IMG/VR virus record: IMGVR_UViG_3300021963_000063
Coordinates: 1-64,000 of that record
From: a virus
DNA length: 64,000 nt
Strand: one strand, 5' to 3'
The notes beneath the pieces were generated by a model. That model saw nothing but the letters and a program-made list of their open reading frames with translations. It was not told the DNA's origin and did not search any database. This document shows, piece by piece, positions 4,890 through 13,469 of this stretch; positions within the stretch are counted from its first letter, which is position 1, and every line of letters starts with the position of its first letter. A program made the translations under genes and the position numbers.

Positions 4890-6802
4890 TATCTTATCCT
4901 CCCTGTAATTAAGTTAGTTGATGCTATTAATTGTCCAACAATTACAGAAGCAACAACTACTGCTTGTGTTTCTTTGCGTTGTTCTGGTGTCATATCTGCA
5001 CCAATACTAGCAAAAGCTTTTAATGCCTTACCTGGATCTGTTAATGCTGTTAGAAGTAATTCACTTGGATTTTCAAATATTTGAAGTGCATCTGCAACTT
5101 CTGCAGTAAGAATTACTCCATTTTCTAACATAACTGGCTGATCTGGTGGCAAATTTTCGTAGTCAAGACCAGACTCTTGAAATGATTCAAAGGATATGGC
5201 ATCCGTAGGACCATACTCTGTAAGCAATTCATTAAGGGCAATCGACTCTTCTGCAGTCAAGCCATCTATGATATTATTGTTAGATGGATCATCAGTGGAT
5301 GAAGGACTTGGACTTGGAACTGGACTCTCAGTTGGAACTGGAGCTTCTGGTGATGGAGATGAAGTCGGTTGCTCAGGAGTTGGGCTTGGAGTTACAACAG
5401 GTATTACAGGGGGCAACGGAGGTCTTGAAGGGCTTAAAGAAGGAGTTGGAGTAGGTGAAGGTTCTAAAGGCGGTTCAGAGGTTTCTGTTGGCTGTGGGCT
5501 TGGCTCTGATGGCTGGGGTGACGGTTCTAATGTTGGCGTTTGTGATTCTGTTGGCTGTGGTTCAGGGCTGGCAGTAGGGCTTGGCTCTACTGGTATGTTT
5601 TCGTAAGAAATAAGAATGATAAGTACCTTTGGTGTTCCTGGTGCTGGATCATTTTCAAAAGTGGTATTTGATACCTCAATTGTTGCAGATGTTTGTCCAA
5701 CTAATAATGCAGAAAGAATAGAAGATACGTCTTGCCCACGAGATCCATCACTTGGATCCCCATAATAACCAAAAACAGATGATACCTTTTTATTATCTGG
5801 AGCTATTAAGTTTAATATAGAACCCTCTTGAATTACATCAGCACCTTCTGGTGTAGTTGGTGGCATTGGTGGACATTGCTCATTCCAATTTACTTCTGAT
5901 CCATTCCAGCACTCAACTAATGGTGGAACCTGTGGACAAGTTTGATTCCAAGAAATTACTGATCCGTCCCAGCAAACAATATCTGGAGGAGTTGGGGGGC
6001 AAGTTTGGTTATAAGGAATTACTGAGTTATCCCAACAAGTTATTGGGGGTGGTTGAGGTGGGCAGGTTTGACTCCAAGTTACCCAGGATCCGTCCCAGCA
6101 CTGTGTGTCAGGTGGTATTGGTGGACACGTTCCATTCCAAGGAACTGTTGATCCATCCCAACATTGACCAGGTGGTGGTTCTGCAGGACAGGTTGATGTT
6201 AAAGGTATAATAGAGTTATCCCAACAAGTTTGCATTTCTACTGGACGACCACCATTGATTGTAAAAGCTTCTGATATAGTAACTACTTCTTGTCCAGGTG
6301 CGAACCTAATACCTCTTCTAAGATCTGATGGGAGCCAACCTGTGGTCTCAATAATTCCAGACCAAGAGGGTAACTTTGAGGTATCAACAGTTAATTTAAT
6401 TGTTGTAAGATTTCCAGTACTTTGAGGAAATGGTCTTACTTTCCATTCAACACAAAATCCTGTGCTTGTAGAGCCATAGCTTAAACTAGCACCTTGACCA
6501 AATGTTACCCAGTCATAGCCAGCTAGGGATATGGATGGAGTATTGGGATATGAGCTAAAATTAGCATCAGGAGTACCAAAAGTAAGGGTTCCATTAGTAG
6601 TTACATATGTTGTATTATATGTGACATCACCAAGGGTTAGGGGATTTGTCAGGTTCATTTGATGAGCAGTGTCATCTTCACCAGACCAAGAGTATGTGTT
6701 ACATGGCTGTTCTTGTATTACCGCATTTGCAGGTAATACTAATAGCGTTGTAAGCGATGCTATAAATGGCATCAATAATATATATGAAAAAATCTTTTTC
6801 AA
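4889..6802 (-). CDS. large secreted protein with six 21-aa CWDGS repeats and a Pro/Ser/Thr stalk, 637 aa
   Basis: TTG start at 6802 with GGGGAG upstream. A Sec signal peptide (about 1-28, cut after PANA) leads to a beta-rich domain of about 190 residues, then six tandem 21-residue repeats of consensus CWDGSxVxWNxTCPPxPP, a long Pro/Ser/Thr/Glu stretch (about 400-500) typical of wall-spanning linkers in Gram-positive surface proteins, and an Ala-rich C-terminal region ending in a hydrophobic segment. Each repeat has two Cys, probably one disulfide. First gene of the holin-containing unit; may act in lysis, superinfection control or as an adhesin. No family assigned. Confidence 0.65.
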   Translation of the reverse strand: MKKIFSYILLMPFIASLTTLLVLPANAVIQEQPCNTYSWSGEDDTAHQMNLTNPLTLGDVTYNTTYVTTNGTLTFGTPDANFSSYPNTPSISLAGYDWVTFGQGASLSYGSTSTGFCVEWKVRPFPQSTGNLTTIKLTVDTSKLPSWSGIIETTGWLPSDLRRGIRFAPGQEVVTISEAFTINGGRPVEMQTCWDNSIIPLTSTCPAEPPPGQCWDGSTVPWNGTCPPIPPDTQCWDGSWVTWSQTCPPQPPPITCWDNSVIPYNQTCPPTPPDIVCWDGSVISWNQTCPQVPPLVECWNGSEVNWNEQCPPMPPTTPEGADVIQEGSILNLIAPDNKKVSSVFGYYGDPSDGSRGQDVSSILSALLVGQTSATIEVSNTTFENDPAPGTPKVLIILISYENIPVEPSPTASPEPQPTESQTPTLEPSPQPSEPSPQPTETSEPPLEPSPTPTPSLSPSRPPLPPVIPVVTPSPTPEQPTSSPSPEAPVPTESPVPSPSPSSTDDPSNNNIIDGLTAEESIALNELLTEYGPTDAISFESFQESGLDYENLPPDQPVMLENGVILTAEVADALQIFENPSELLLTALTDPGKALKAFASIGADMTPEQRKETQAVVVASVIVGQLIASTNLITGRIR

Positions 6803-6815
6803 TTTTATTCTCCCC

Positions 6816-6837
6816 GTTAGCCTTTATAAAGACTAAC
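6816..6837 (-). promoter_or_regulatory. imperfect 22-bp palindrome in the leader of the secreted-protein operon
   Basis: On the minus strand GTTAGTCTTTATAAAG continues to CTAAC, a hairpin with one G.T pair, located between a likely -10 and the GGGGAG ribosome site. It may be an operator or an mRNA-stabilising leader hairpin. Confidence 0.4.
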
Positions 6838-6843
6838 AAGTTA

Positions 6844-6852
6844 ATTATATCA
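6844..6852 (-). promoter_or_regulatory. extended -10 promoter for the lysis-type operon
   Basis: Minus-strand TGATATAAT is a consensus extended -10 (TGN plus TATAAT) just downstream of the preceding gene's stop; no good -35 is visible, as is usual for extended -10 promoters. Confidence 0.4.
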
Positions 6853-6868
6853 TTAAAGAATGCTAAAA

Positions 6869-7900
6869 CTATCTTAGAGCGTGAGGCTTACTTTCATTTA
6901 CCGAGAGGCTAGAAACCTCAATATACATTGCATTATCATATAAATCTCTTAAATTATGTACTCCAGAATACGAGCAACCACTTCCTAAGCCACCACGAAT
7001 ATTATCTAATGTATTAGATACCGATCCTTTATAGGGTACTCTTGTTGCCACACCTTCTGCTACTGCAATATCTTTACCTTCATTAGCTTCCTTAGAAGCC
7101 ATACCTCTAAATGATTTATATTTACCAGTTTCATCAAACATTAGTGATCCTGGAGACTCATCTGTACCTGCCAACATAGACCCTAGCATAACGGCATCAG
7201 CACCTGCAGAGAAGGCTTTAACCATGTCCCCTGATGTTTTGATACCCCCATCAGCAATAATGGCTACATTTGAATACTTAGATTTGTTTCTTATTTCAAC
7301 AATATCTAGGATTGAGGATAAGGTAGGGATTCCATGACCAGATATCAGTCTAGTGGTACAAACAGAACCACCACCAATTCCAACACGAATAGAATTTGCA
7401 CCTGCCTTAGCAAGAGCCTTAAATCCTTCATATGTAGATACATTACCAGCCATAATATGAATGTCTTTAAAAAGCTTTTTTAGGTTTTTTACTGCATCAA
7501 TAGCGTATTGGCTATGACCATTTGCAGTATCAATAAGAATTACTGATGCTCCTGCATCCACTAGTCTTTCTGCATCATGTAAGTATGAACCTTTAGCACC
7601 TACCGCAGCACCAACAATAACCTGATGATAACTAGAAGCAAGCTTAACCTGCTTTATCTGTTCTTCTATTGGCATAAACCTATGAATAATTCCAAGACCG
7701 CCATGCTTTGCTATTGCAACTACCATATCTATTTCACAAACAGTATCCATAGGTGAGGCAATTACTGGAAAACCTAAAACAAGATCTGCCCCAAGGTTCA
7801 TAGAAAGCTTTACATCTTTTCTGCTTTCAATATCAGAGTGCTGTGGCACCATTAAGATATCATCAAAACATAGTTGCTTTTCTTCACTATACTTATACAT
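6869..7900 (-). CDS. IMP dehydrogenase/GMP reductase family enzyme without CBS domains, 343 aa
   Basis: TIM-barrel protein with the family loop [11 protein letters not shown], giving catalytic Cys181, the phosphate-binding IIADGGIK (about 214-221) and GSMLAG, and the C-terminal [14 protein letters not shown] domains are absent and the mobile flap lacks the Arg-Tyr of IMP dehydrogenase, while [12 protein letters not shown] resembles GMP reductase, whose usual length (about 347) also fits. Reaction: NADPH-dependent GMP to IMP if a reductase, or IMP to XMP if a dehydrogenase. It overlaps the epimerase gene by 8 bp, so it may tune guanine nucleotide supply for GDP-sugars or DNA synthesis. Confidence 0.85.
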   Translation of the reverse strand: MYKYSEEKQLCFDDILMVPQHSDIESRKDVKLSMNLGADLVLGFPVIASPMDTVCEIDMVVAIAKHGGLGIIHRFMPIEEQIKQVKLASSYHQVIVGAAVGAKGSYLHDAERLVDAGASVILIDTANGHSQYAIDAVKNLKKLFKDIHIMAGNVSTYEGFKALAKAGANSIRVGIGGGSVCTTRLISGHGIPTLSSILDIVEIRNKSKYSNVAIIADGGIKTSGDMVKAFSAGADAVMLGSMLAGTDESPGSLMFDETGKYKSFRGMASKEANEGKDIAVAEGVATRVPYKGSVSNTLDNIRGGLGSGCSYSGVHNLRDLYDNAMYIEVSSLSVNESKPHALR

Positions 7901-8765
7901 TAACTACTCCATTAAGTGCCATAGAAATTCCATCCTCTAAACTAATCTTAGGTTTATAAAAACTAAACATTTTTGTAGGGTTTGCTACACGATATGTAAC
8001 ACCAACAGGTGCTGTTTCAATATAGTTATATCTTGGGTAGTACCCTTCAATTTCACATACTTGAGCAGCAAGCTTTCTAAAAGAAGTTGCTTCACCTGAT
8101 CCAAGATTTACTGGTCCAGGTATATCCAATTCAATAGCCTTATCTACTGCATCTACAACATCTTGCATATGAATAAAGTCTCTAACTTGATGTCCGTCAC
8201 CCCAGATATCAAACGGGTCATCTCGTCTTGATGCCCTTGCAATGTAAGATGGGAATGGATAGTCAAGGTCTTGATCTGTTCCATACCCTGAGAATGGACG
8301 GAAGATATGTGTACGAATACCTGACTCTTGTGCAAACCTTGATAAGTATTCTCCAGTTAGTTTTGCCCAACCATATGTTAGGTCTGGGTTTGATACTGCA
8401 TAAAGGTCTAGCATTTGCTCTGATAGTTTAGATGGATTTGATCCTGTCTGAAACTTTGTTGGGTATGCAGCAGAAGAACTAAAGTAAACAACTCTACCTG
8501 GTCTTGTACGCATAGCCCAGTTAAACATCTCTGCATCAATAGATAGGTCAGTAGCAACAGAAAGTGGGTTACCTTCAATTGTCATTCTTCCGCCAACAAT
8601 TGCAGCAAGATGAATTACCATATCAAAGTATGAGTTATCTGTTTTAAAGAAGTCACGGCAATCATTACCTTCTTTAAGATCAATTCCAACAATATCGTGT
8701 TGTGCATACTTACGCATGAAGTATCCACCAACAAAGCCTTTATGCCCTGTAATTAAAATTCTCAT
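7893..8765 (-). CDS. NAD-dependent sugar epimerase/dehydratase (extended SDR), 290 aa
   Basis: Rossmann motif GHKGFVGG at 7-14, Asp29 for NAD ribose, HLAA at 52-55, SSS at 96-98 and the catalytic pair Tyr131/Lys135 in YGWAK, followed by RPFSGYG and VRDFIHMQDVVDA. This places it with nucleotide-sugar epimerases and GDP-fucose-synthase-like enzymes; the exact sugar cannot be read. It lies between a methyltransferase and the IMPDH-family gene, overlapping both ends, in a unit with two glycosyltransferases. Confidence 0.85.
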   Translation of the reverse strand: MRILITGHKGFVGGYFMRKYAQHDIVGIDLKEGNDCRDFFKTDNSYFDMVIHLAAIVGGRMTIEGNPLSVATDLSIDAEMFNWAMRTRPGRVVYFSSSAAYPTKFQTGSNPSKLSEQMLDLYAVSNPDLTYGWAKLTGEYLSRFAQESGIRTHIFRPFSGYGTDQDLDYPFPSYIARASRRDDPFDIWGDGHQVRDFIHMQDVVDAVDKAIELDIPGPVNLGSGEATSFRKLAAQVCEIEGYYPRYNYIETAPVGVTYRVANPTKMFSFYKPKISLEDGISMALNGVVNV

Positions 8766-9310
8766 TATTCACATACCCAAATCTGATAGTCGTAGTAGTA
8801 TTTTTTAGCAAGTTCAAGCTTATCATATCTTATAGGATTAAATCCAGCCTGAATTAAAAGTTTTCTTATTCCTTCATTGTCCCAAGCCCAGTAATGTTCT
8901 GGGTTATTATCATCAAACTTTCCTTCAGGAGTTGTTAGCAAAAGCTTATTAGTTTTATTTCTTATCTTTTGAAGAACATATAATGGGTCATCAACATGCT
9001 CAAGGGTTTCTGAACATATGAAAAGATCAACATTTGGTATCTGGTCAATGGTGTCTTCTATAGGACCCTCAAATTCATACTTAGGTGCAAAATCACCAAT
9101 AAACTTGTTAGATACATTTAAGGCGTTTATAATTGTAGCATCACCTGCAGATAGGTCTGCCACGCTTTCTACGCCCTTGATCTGTTTAGCGACTTCTATG
9201 GTGTATTCTACACGGATCCTGTGGTCTTCCCAGTGATGGTGTTCGTGTGGCTTTGCATATACTAGTTTTAGTTCTTGTTCAGAATACTTTTTTCTTAGTC
9301 GTTTACGCAT
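8765..9310 (-). CDS. SAM-dependent class I methyltransferase, 181 aa
   Basis: Motif I appears as VADLSAGDATI and the post-I acidic position follows; FICSETLEHVDDP matches motif IV of the Methyltransf_11/23 type common in sugar O-methyltransferases, and LLTTPEG is motif V. In a unit of glycosyltransferases and an epimerase a sugar-tailoring role is likely, by inference. It starts inside the end of the upstream glycosyltransferase (16-bp overlap). Confidence 0.75.
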   Translation of the reverse strand: MRKRLRKKYSEQELKLVYAKPHEHHHWEDHRIRVEYTIEVAKQIKGVESVADLSAGDATIINALNVSNKFIGDFAPKYEFEGPIEDTIDQIPNVDLFICSETLEHVDDPLYVLQKIRNKTNKLLLTTPEGKFDDNNPEHYWAWDNEGIRKLLIQAGFNPIRYDKLELAKKYYYDYQIWVCE

Positions 9311-9963
9311 TTTAAAATCTTATCTATATCAATATCCATTTGTGTTGATAGGTAGTTATCGTAGGCAATCTTGTCTGCATTGTATACAGCAGCATCATTT
9401 GTTTCTTGATAAGTTTCATCCATCTTTTCTCCAGTTACGCTGAAGTGTTGATGCTCAATAACTACATCATCTAGATAATGAATAGCATTTAATCTAGTAC
9501 CAAGATCAAGCCAAAAGTTATCTAAATACATATGTTTCTGTGCAGGTGGAGCCATATATCCAATAGCTTTAATAATCTTAGAAGACATCATTACTGCTGT
9601 AGGTAAGGCACTGCCTTGAATTAAATCATTTCCATACGCAATGCCAAGGCTACCGATTGCTTCTGCCATCATGATATCCCACCCAAAGGTTCTAATCCTG
9701 TGATCGTCTCCCATAAAAGCAATGTACTTATATTCATCAGAATATTTATTTGCAACATAATTTAGTGTGCCATTCATACCCATTCTAGGATTTACTTCGT
9801 ATAATACACCGTCAATGCGTGGGTAGTTGTCTGCATCATCTTCGTCAATTGCAAACACTAAATTGCTAATCATTGACCTTTCTAAAAACTCTTTATGAAA
9901 CTCTACAGAAGCTTCTGGTCTACCTCTTGTTGGAACGATAATTAATACATCTTTACCAAGCAC
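9295..9963 (-). CDS. GT-A fold glycosyltransferase, 222 aa
   Basis: The N-terminal LIIVPTRGRP is the nucleotide-sugar-binding strand of GT2-like enzymes and FMGDDHR (about 83-89) is the DxD-type metal motif. A later YLDNFWLDLG and DVVIEHQHF are typical of acceptor-site regions. Coupled to the upstream glycosyltransferase by 11 bp. Probably transfers a sugar to virion or cell-envelope targets. Confidence 0.75.
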   Translation of the reverse strand: MLGKDVLIIVPTRGRPEASVEFHKEFLERSMISNLVFAIDEDDADNYPRIDGVLYEVNPRMGMNGTLNYVANKYSDEYKYIAFMGDDHRIRTFGWDIMMAEAIGSLGIAYGNDLIQGSALPTAVMMSSKIIKAIGYMAPPAQKHMYLDNFWLDLGTRLNAIHYLDDVVIEHQHFSVTGEKMDETYQETNDAAVYNADKIAYDNYLSTQMDIDIDKILKCVND

Positions 9964-10693
9964 TTGGTATCTCCTTGTATCCTAAATATTCGTTGTGGTG
10001 AGAAAAGCTTTGTGCAACGCTTGTATGATAATCTTCTTCTCTCATATGAACACCCTTTTTTCCTATATGTTTTGATCTTGATTTTTCAGGGAAAATACAT
10101 TTTAAATTATTTTCTGGAATGACTCTTAATGCAATATTCCAATCCCATCCAGAGTTTTCTGCACCTCCAGATGAGTAGTCTTTATCCCATGTGTCTTTAA
10201 GATAGGTGTTCCATCTATCTTTCCAGGTTCCCCAAATAAGTGGGGAAAAATAAGAACGCTTAAAGTATGTCTTATGATCAGCATTATCTACTTCTATAGA
10301 CCATAGATTACTTGCACAAATAGCTAGTACCTCTTCATCACGTTCATGACGTTCAGACAATTCATCAAAGAAATGTAGGATATCATCTGAAACTTCAATG
10401 TCGTCCTCTGCTAAAACAACAAAATCGTATCCTTGTTCAAACATAGAGTTAAGACCTTCCCAAGGATTGAGCAGGACACCTTTTCTTTCTGGATTGTTTA
10501 TAACATCTCCATACAATTTTTGTTCGCTTAGAAAATTAATCATTTTTTTTTCCATACTTTTTTGCATTGGAGATGGCTCTAATTTAAAAAAGAAATCGTA
10601 TCCATTTTTGTTTGCTACATCTCTCCATGATCTTAATGTTTCTTTGAGATAGTCATTTCTATCATATGAGGTAAATACAACGGCTTTACGCAT
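9953..10693 (-). CDS. GT2-like glycosyltransferase, 246 aa
   Basis: Start chosen at the ATG giving MRKAVVFTSYDRNDYL; the longer frame adds a Met-rich 20-residue leader that lies wholly inside the upstream gene. The first strand VVFTSYDR and the metal motif LAEDDIEV fit a GT-A fold, and the 246-aa length is normal for the group. First of two adjacent glycosyltransferases in the unit that ends with the epimerase and IMPDH-family genes. Confidence 0.75.
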   Translation of the reverse strand: MRKAVVFTSYDRNDYLKETLRSWRDVANKNGYDFFFKLEPSPMQKSMEKKMINFLSEQKLYGDVINNPERKGVLLNPWEGLNSMFEQGYDFVVLAEDDIEVSDDILHFFDELSERHERDEEVLAICASNLWSIEVDNADHKTYFKRSYFSPLIWGTWKDRWNTYLKDTWDKDYSSGGAENSGWDWNIALRVIPENNLKCIFPEKSRSKHIGKKGVHMREEDYHTSVAQSFSHHNEYLGYKEIPSAW

Positions 10694-10877
10694 CATCTTC
10701 ATCATACACTTCATATTCAATGCCAAGTTCATCATATGGAATAAAGTCTTCATTCATAACAATTTCATCAAAAGATGTACCTGCAAAGGTATATTTAACA
10801 CGGGAAGAATGTGCCCCATAGGAAACTAACTCAGCAGTTACCTGCTCTTCAATCATCCAAACTAATCTATGAAACAT
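10686..10877 (-). CDS. hypothetical acidic protein, 63 aa
   Basis: The ATG at 10877 (MFHRLVWMIEEQ) has GAGG at good spacing and overlaps the upstream gene by only 11 bp; the longer frame to 10913 overlaps it by 47 bp and was rejected. The C-terminus is strongly acidic (YEVYDEDDA). No family recognised; lies between the WhiB region and the glycosyltransferases. Confidence 0.55.
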   Translation of the reverse strand: MFHRLVWMIEEQVTAELVSYGAHSSRVKYTFAGTSFDEIVMNEDFIPYDELGIEYEVYDEDDA

Positions 10878-11130
10878 ATGTACCTCTAGGAGGATCTCCT
10901 TTTGCTCCGTCAAAATTTGCCTTTACTCCAAACGACTCAATGGTTGTTCTTAATAACTGCAGATACTCCATTATACTAACTTTTTGCATTTCATTCATAG
11001 CCATAATTTGATTTTCATAGATACGAATACCAATATAATTATCATGCTCAACAAAGTCAATAATAAGACCCTTATATGGTGGCTTTAGTCTATGTACAGT
11101 CATTGACATTTCTTTAGTAAACTTTGGCAT
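10867..11130 (-). CDS. hypothetical protein, 87 aa
   Basis: The start shares a base with the stop of the WhiB gene, indicating coupling. The sequence has a beta-rich N-terminal half (GLIIDFVEHDNYIGIRIYE) and a helical centre. No known motif. Expressed with whiB and the sugar genes from the promoter near 11635. Confidence 0.6.
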   Translation of the reverse strand: MPKFTKEMSMTVHRLKPPYKGLIIDFVEHDNYIGIRIYENQIMAMNEMQKVSIMEYLQLLRTTIESFGVKANFDGAKGDPPRGTYVS

Positions 11131-11402
11131 TACACAGCTCCAAGTATCTCTGTCCAGATGTCTTCTGTTTTATGAAAGTTTTTAGAGGGACTAATCTCTC
11201 CATCAACTAAGTAAACTCCACCCCAAACTCCCCACTCTTCATTAGTGGTACCATGGTTGAAGCAGTCAGATATTACTGGGCAAGTTAAGCAAATGTTGTC
11301 AACTACTTTAGCTAAGTCAGGATCTTCTTCATACTTATCAAAGAATAATTCACGATCCATTGACCTACATTTAGCCTTAACAATCCATTCATGATCTAAC
11401 AT
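11130..11402 (-). CDS. WhiB-like Fe-S regulator, 90 aa
   Basis: Four Cys in WhiB order: KCRSMD, then ICLTCPVISDC (CxxCx5C), and the hallmark turn GVWGG, which WhiB proteins use with a basic tail to contact sigma factor region 4 and DNA. The family binds a 4Fe-4S cluster and is confined to actinobacteria and their phages. Start placed at MLDHEW with GGAGG upstream; an in-frame ATG at 11432 would add ten residues. The basic AT-hook-like tail is weak here. Could reprogram host transcription or affect septation, as described for mycobacteriophage WhiB proteins. Confidence 0.88.
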   Translation of the reverse strand: MLDHEWIVKAKCRSMDRELFFDKYEEDPDLAKVVDNICLTCPVISDCFNHGTTNEEWGVWGGVYLVDGEISPSKNFHKTEDIWTEILGAV

Positions 11403-11601
11403 ACTTTGTGGGAACCTCCCAGCCATTATCATTTAGGGTAAATGACTTTACATAATGCCACTTGCCATTAATTAGTCTTCCATCTTTATTGAACTCTGCT
11501 CCAGCACTTTCTTTTGATTCTAGGATATTCCATCCGTCCCAAGAGAGGGACTTATTTGAATCAACAATCTGATGAGCATAGTCATAACTTGTAACTAACA
11601 T
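11389..11601 (-). CDS. hypothetical protein, 70 aa
   Basis: ATG 11601 with AGGAAA upstream, about 34 bp downstream of a consensus-type promoter. The sequence has several Trp/Gly positions (WDGWNIL, GKWHYV, GWEVPTKYVRS) that suggest a small beta-rich fold. It overlaps the start of the WhiB gene. First gene of the whiB/sugar transcript. No family recognised. Confidence 0.6.
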   Translation of the reverse strand: MLVTSYDYAHQIVDSNKSLSWDGWNILESKESAGAEFNKDGRLINGKWHYVKSFTLNDNGWEVPTKYVRS

Positions 11602-11634
11602 TTTTTTCCTAATTGTTTGGGATACTATTAGACA

Positions 11635-11663
11635 ATAGTATCATTGTTTTATGGATGTGTCAA
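11635..11663 (-). promoter_or_regulatory. promoter for the whiB/sugar-gene unit, with overlapping inverted repeat
   Basis: Minus-strand TTGACA (11663-11658), 17-bp spacer, TACTAT (11640-11635). A perfect 9-bp inverted repeat GATACTATT/AATAGTATC (11621-11642, 4-nt loop) covers the -10, so a dimeric regulator could block it. Confidence 0.65.
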
Positions 11664-11665
11664 TA

Positions 11666-12652
11666 CTATACTATTGCAAGATAGTTTAAAACTACTGATC
11701 CAGATTCTGATCCACTAGAACTTTTAACGTGAAATTTTCTAGTAGTAGTATCTGTTGGAGTTTCTACTGCAATAGAGTAAGTGTTTGAGGATGAGGTATA
11801 TGCACCTGCTGCTGGCTTGTAACTTGCAACAACATTTTGAGTTGAAAGGAATCCATTTACAGTTGCTGTTCCGTATCCAGAGGTTAGGGTGACTGTTGTT
11901 GTTCCTGATCTTAAATCAGCAGAGTTTTCATAAGAGGTAGTATCAAGTTCATATGTATTTGCTGCAGTCTTTTTTAACAGTCCAGAAGTTCCTGCAAGTG
12001 CACCAATTGCTGTTAGGTCTGCATCTAGTGGCTGATAAGAGGCAAGTTGGCTTGTAAGAGCAACAGTTCCTGTGGTTGCTGGCAGTGTAATTGTTACATC
12101 ATCAGCAGTTGGATCTGTTACTGTTAGGATTGTTTCGTAATCATTTGCACTTGCACCTTCAAAAGTAATTGAAGAATCTGAAAGATATAATCCAGAAACT
12201 GTTGGTGTTGTAATTGTTGCAGAAGTAATAGTTTTATTAGTTAGTGTTTGAGCAACATCTGTTCCAACTACTGTTGTTGTAGCATTAGGAAGAGTAATTA
12301 CTCTGTCTGCTGTAGGCTCTGCAACTGTTAAGGTTGTTTCAAAGTTATCTGGAACGGCACCTTCAAAAATAATGTTTCCATTAAATGTTGCATCTGCAGT
12401 AAATGTAGCAGATTCAGCAACAACCAATGTTCCACTCAGATTTGGTAAGCTAATAGTTCTATCAGCTCCAGGATCCAATACCGTTAAGGTTGTCTCAAAG
12501 TTATTCGGTGAAGCACCTTCAAAAACAATATAAGCATCTTCATCAAGTACCAAGGCACCTTGAAATACTGGGTTTACTTTAGGGGCTAAAATACTAGATG
12601 TACTGGTAACAATACCATCATCTACATTAACAATAATTTCTGCACTAGACAT
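11666..12652 (-). CDS. tail-fibre-like protein with triplicated FEGA repeat, 328 aa
   Basis: Three related segments begin FEGASPNNFETTLTV, FEGAVPDNFETTLTV and FEGASANDYETILTV, each followed by DRTISLPNLSGTLVV-type text, a pattern found in trimeric phage fibres. The C-terminal domain is beta-rich and ends VVLNYLAIV. Low-charge, Thr/Ser-rich composition is typical of fibre shafts. Adjacent to a small Ig-like structural gene. Likely a host-recognition fibre component. Confidence 0.7.
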   Translation of the reverse strand: MSSAEIIVNVDDGIVTSTSSILAPKVNPVFQGALVLDEDAYIVFEGASPNNFETTLTVLDPGADRTISLPNLSGTLVVAESATFTADATFNGNIIFEGAVPDNFETTLTVAEPTADRVITLPNATTTVVGTDVAQTLTNKTITSATITTPTVSGLYLSDSSITFEGASANDYETILTVTDPTADDVTITLPATTGTVALTSQLASYQPLDADLTAIGALAGTSGLLKKTAANTYELDTTSYENSADLRSGTTTVTLTSGYGTATVNGFLSTQNVVASYKPAAGAYTSSSNTYSIAVETPTDTTTRKFHVKSSSGSESGSVVLNYLAIV

Positions 12653-13014
12653 TATGTAACATCACTTTCCACATCAATAGTTCCTTTAATAAAAGTTTTC
12701 TTTGTTCCTGTTGAATCATTTCCTGCAGCCATCTGTAAATCATACTTATACTGAGTGCCTGGAACAAGGGCAGCACTAATAGTTGGACTCATGTACATAG
12801 TAATAACATTAGTAGTTCCTACCTGTGTGCAGGTAAAAGTTCCTGCAGAAGTACTATCACTAACCTTTTTAATAGAAGAAGTAAATGTTAAAGTTCCAGC
12901 AGGTAGACCATATGCTGTACCGTCATCATTTTGAAGGGCAACATTCATACTAAGAGAGTCTCCCTTAGTCATTGTAACATTAACCTCTGCTGGTGTAAAA
13001 ACTAGATTAGCCAT
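12652..13014 (-). CDS. small beta-sandwich virion protein, 120 aa
   Basis: Begins MANLVFTPAEVNVTMTKGDS and has alternating beta strands, matching small phage proteins with a BppU-like or Ig-like fold (GDSLSMNVALQNDDGT, YKYDLQM). Starts and stops overlap the fibre gene, so probably a fibre or baseplate accessory subunit. Confidence 0.55.
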   Translation of the reverse strand: MANLVFTPAEVNVTMTKGDSLSMNVALQNDDGTAYGLPAGTLTFTSSIKKVSDSTSAGTFTCTQVGTTNVITMYMSPTISAALVPGTQYKYDLQMAAGNDSTGTKKTFIKGTIDVESDVT

Positions 13015-13028
13015 AAGTATATTATATC

Positions 13029-13394
13029 CTAATATTTGTAGTAAGACGAATTAATATTAAGAATTTCAGCCTTATCCATCAAAACATCAAAGAATTTTGG
13101 GTCTTTCTTGTTATTAAAGGATACAACATGATCAAAGCCATATGACTCAAAGTTATCAATAGCTTCAGAGCGAGGAATCCTACGAAACCGTGTTCTAATC
13201 TTTTTCTGTCTAAAGAATCCTTCAGTCTTATTAATAAATTCAGCAGTGTAACTATTAATTCTTCTTGGTCCAGCGGTGAATACCTCAATTTTACCGTCTG
13301 ACCCCTTAATATTTTCATCAATTGCTACCACAAGACCACGCATGAATGTTGAGTAGTCTTCAAAGGTATCTGTACCATAAACTAAAATTTTCAT
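13029..13394 (-). CDS. hypothetical Rossmann-like protein, 121 aa
   Basis: Begins MKILVYGTDTFEDYSTF, which resembles nucleotide-binding SLOG/DUF2493-type openings (MKILV-G-R-F-D), with a central basic region RQKKIRTRFRRIPR and a second strand HVVSFNNKKDP. The resemblance is by eye. A promoter-like TTGTTT-17-TATAAT lies directly upstream, so it may be transcribed separately. Confidence 0.5.
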   Translation of the reverse strand: MKILVYGTDTFEDYSTFMRGLVVAIDENIKGSDGKIEVFTAGPRRINSYTAEFINKTEGFFRQKKIRTRFRRIPRSEAIDNFESYGFDHVVSFNNKKDPKFFDVLMDKAEILNINSSYYKY

Positions 13395-13425
13395 TATTTG
13401 CTTTCCTTAATTTAACTAGGACTCT

Positions 13426-13454
13426 ATTATATCAAATTTTAATAACTTAAACAA
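13426..13454 (-). promoter_or_regulatory. promoter before the 121-aa gene
   Basis: Minus-strand TTGTTT (13454-13449), 17-bp spacer, TATAAT (13431-13426) with TGA before the -10 (extended form). It starts 32 bp before ATG 13394. Confidence 0.5.
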
Positions 13455-13469
13455 TGTATTTTATATGTA

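Noticed and set aside
5196-5606. Plus-strand 136-aa Gly/Val/Ser-rich open frame
   Set aside because: It is the antisense reading of the Pro/Ser/Thr stalk of the secreted protein; low-complexity shadow.
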